Below, in pieces: positions 63,301-64,000 of a stretch of DNA of 64,000 nucleotides (its first letter is position 1; every line of letters begins with the position of its first letter). Position numbers and translations under genes: made by a program. The notes below the pieces were generated by a model. That model did not search any database. It saw nothing but the letters and a program-made list of their open reading frames with translations, and was not told the DNA's origin. Source of the DNA: Thermodesulfitimonas autotrophica. Its GTDB lineage: Bacteria; Bacillota; Desulfotomaculia; Desulfotomaculales; Ammonificaceae. Where the stretch lies: the NCBI RefSeq assembly GCF_003815015.1, contig NZ_RKRE01000001.1, forward strand, positions 318,460 to 382,459. Reading direction: 5' to 3'.

Positions 63301-64000
63301 GAGAGGCTAATGGCAGCCCATCTTATAAGAAGCCTCGCGATTATCCAGTCCACCGCAAACACCTCCCGAAAAACAAAAGCGGCCGGGCTTTCCGCCCGAC
63401 CGCTTTTTCTTGCTTATTTCTGCGGGGCCACGTTTGGCGCCAGCCTCACCTGCGGCCCGTACACCTGCCCGGGCACGCCCTCCGGAGGCGCGGGTCGCTC
63501 CTCGGGCCTGAAGTCCCGGTGCAGGGCCAGCGCCTGGCCGTCCTTCACCAGCAAATCAACGTAGTCGCCCGGCTTGAAGTGCTTCGTCAGATCAACCTTC
63601 TGCCCGGGCTGGTTCACGAAGCCCATCCCCACCTGGACGGAAGTGAACTCGTTCGTCCGGTAGGTGACGGTCCTCCCGGCCTCGCCGCCCTTTTCGACCT
63701 TGACCGTGATCGCGTCGGGTTCGACGGAGACGACCTTACCGCGCCGGACCATCTTGTTCAGCTCTTCCTGGTGCTTCTTCGCCATCTCCTGGGCTTTCTT
63801 CCGCGGGGCCACGACGTAGTGCTGGCGCGCCCCGAACCAGCCTGAGCCGAAGCCCAGAGCGAGGCAAAAGACGCTTAAAACAATAAGACTAAGGATGCGC
63901 TTCATCGAGAAAAGACCAACTCCTTTCGGGTTTTGTTAATCTTCTTAAAAAAAAATGCGGCCCGGCCCCCGAAAGACCGGGCCGCGGTCGGAGGGGGCTA

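Overview
The window looks like part of a large, mostly one-directional accessory replicon or integrated conjugative element from an anaerobic, probably thermophilic, Gram-positive bacterium of the clostridial type. That is inferred from strong AGGAGG ribosome-binding sites with many GTG and TTG starts, S-layer-homology (SLH) surface anchoring, a copper-amine-oxidase-type stalk protein, and two secreted multihaem c-type cytochromes in a lineage without an outer membrane. I recognise no chromosomal housekeeping operon. Replication, recombination, partition, conjugation, toxin-antitoxin and transposon genes are scattered throughout. Almost every gene is on the minus strand. The exceptions are a methyltransferase-like gene, a small zinc ribbon gene, a DUF3800 gene and a candidate small RNA.

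Layout, low to high coordinates. (1) 0-16 kb is a phage/plasmid-like DNA-metabolism block: RecB-like nuclease, a VWA metalloprotein plus MoxR-type AAA ATPase pair, a Bet/RecT annealase, SSB, a PIN-domain toxin with a UPF0175 antitoxin, many small zinc-ribbon and hypothetical proteins, and two copies of a conserved tandem-hairpin RNA. (2) 16-24 kb is the transfer and maintenance block: an S1-domain protein, a VirD4/TraG coupling protein, a replication-relaxation-like protein, a RusA-like protein, a specialised NusG paralogue, and a ParM-type actin with TTACCGGTAA centromere-like repeats and a small ribbon-helix-helix-like partner. (3) 24-43 kb is a cell-surface, energy and signalling block: sigma factors, a 1498-residue SLH-anchored beta-propeller protein, a chemoreceptor, 17-haem and 8-haem cytochromes flanking a tRNA-Arg(CCT), a dNMP kinase, a GGDEF/HD-GYP c-di-GMP protein and a large secreted protein. 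(4) 43-54 kb is a patchwork with an IsrB-type RNA-guided transposon gene and its likely omega-RNA, secreted proteins, a DUF3800 protein, a HicA-type toxin-antitoxin pair and a Flp pilin. (5) 54-64 kb has ParB-like proteins (one fused to a long coiled coil), tandemly duplicated membrane-protein pairs, a secreted phosphodiester glycosidase and a TnpB element that interrupts a third copy of the duplicated family.

The most striking general feature is that about 30 intrinsic terminators sit between codirectional genes, often overlapping the upstream stop codon and leaving only enough room for the next ribosome-binding site. A dedicated NusG paralogue and two conserved tandem-hairpin RNA elements placed just before terminators are encoded on the same element. 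A processive antitermination system controlling the whole array is therefore a reasonable hypothesis. Several genes are shorter than 60 codons (Flp pilin, a possible type I toxin peptide, small membrane proteins) or appear to use unusual start codons. All functional calls are by reading the sequence only; no database search was run.
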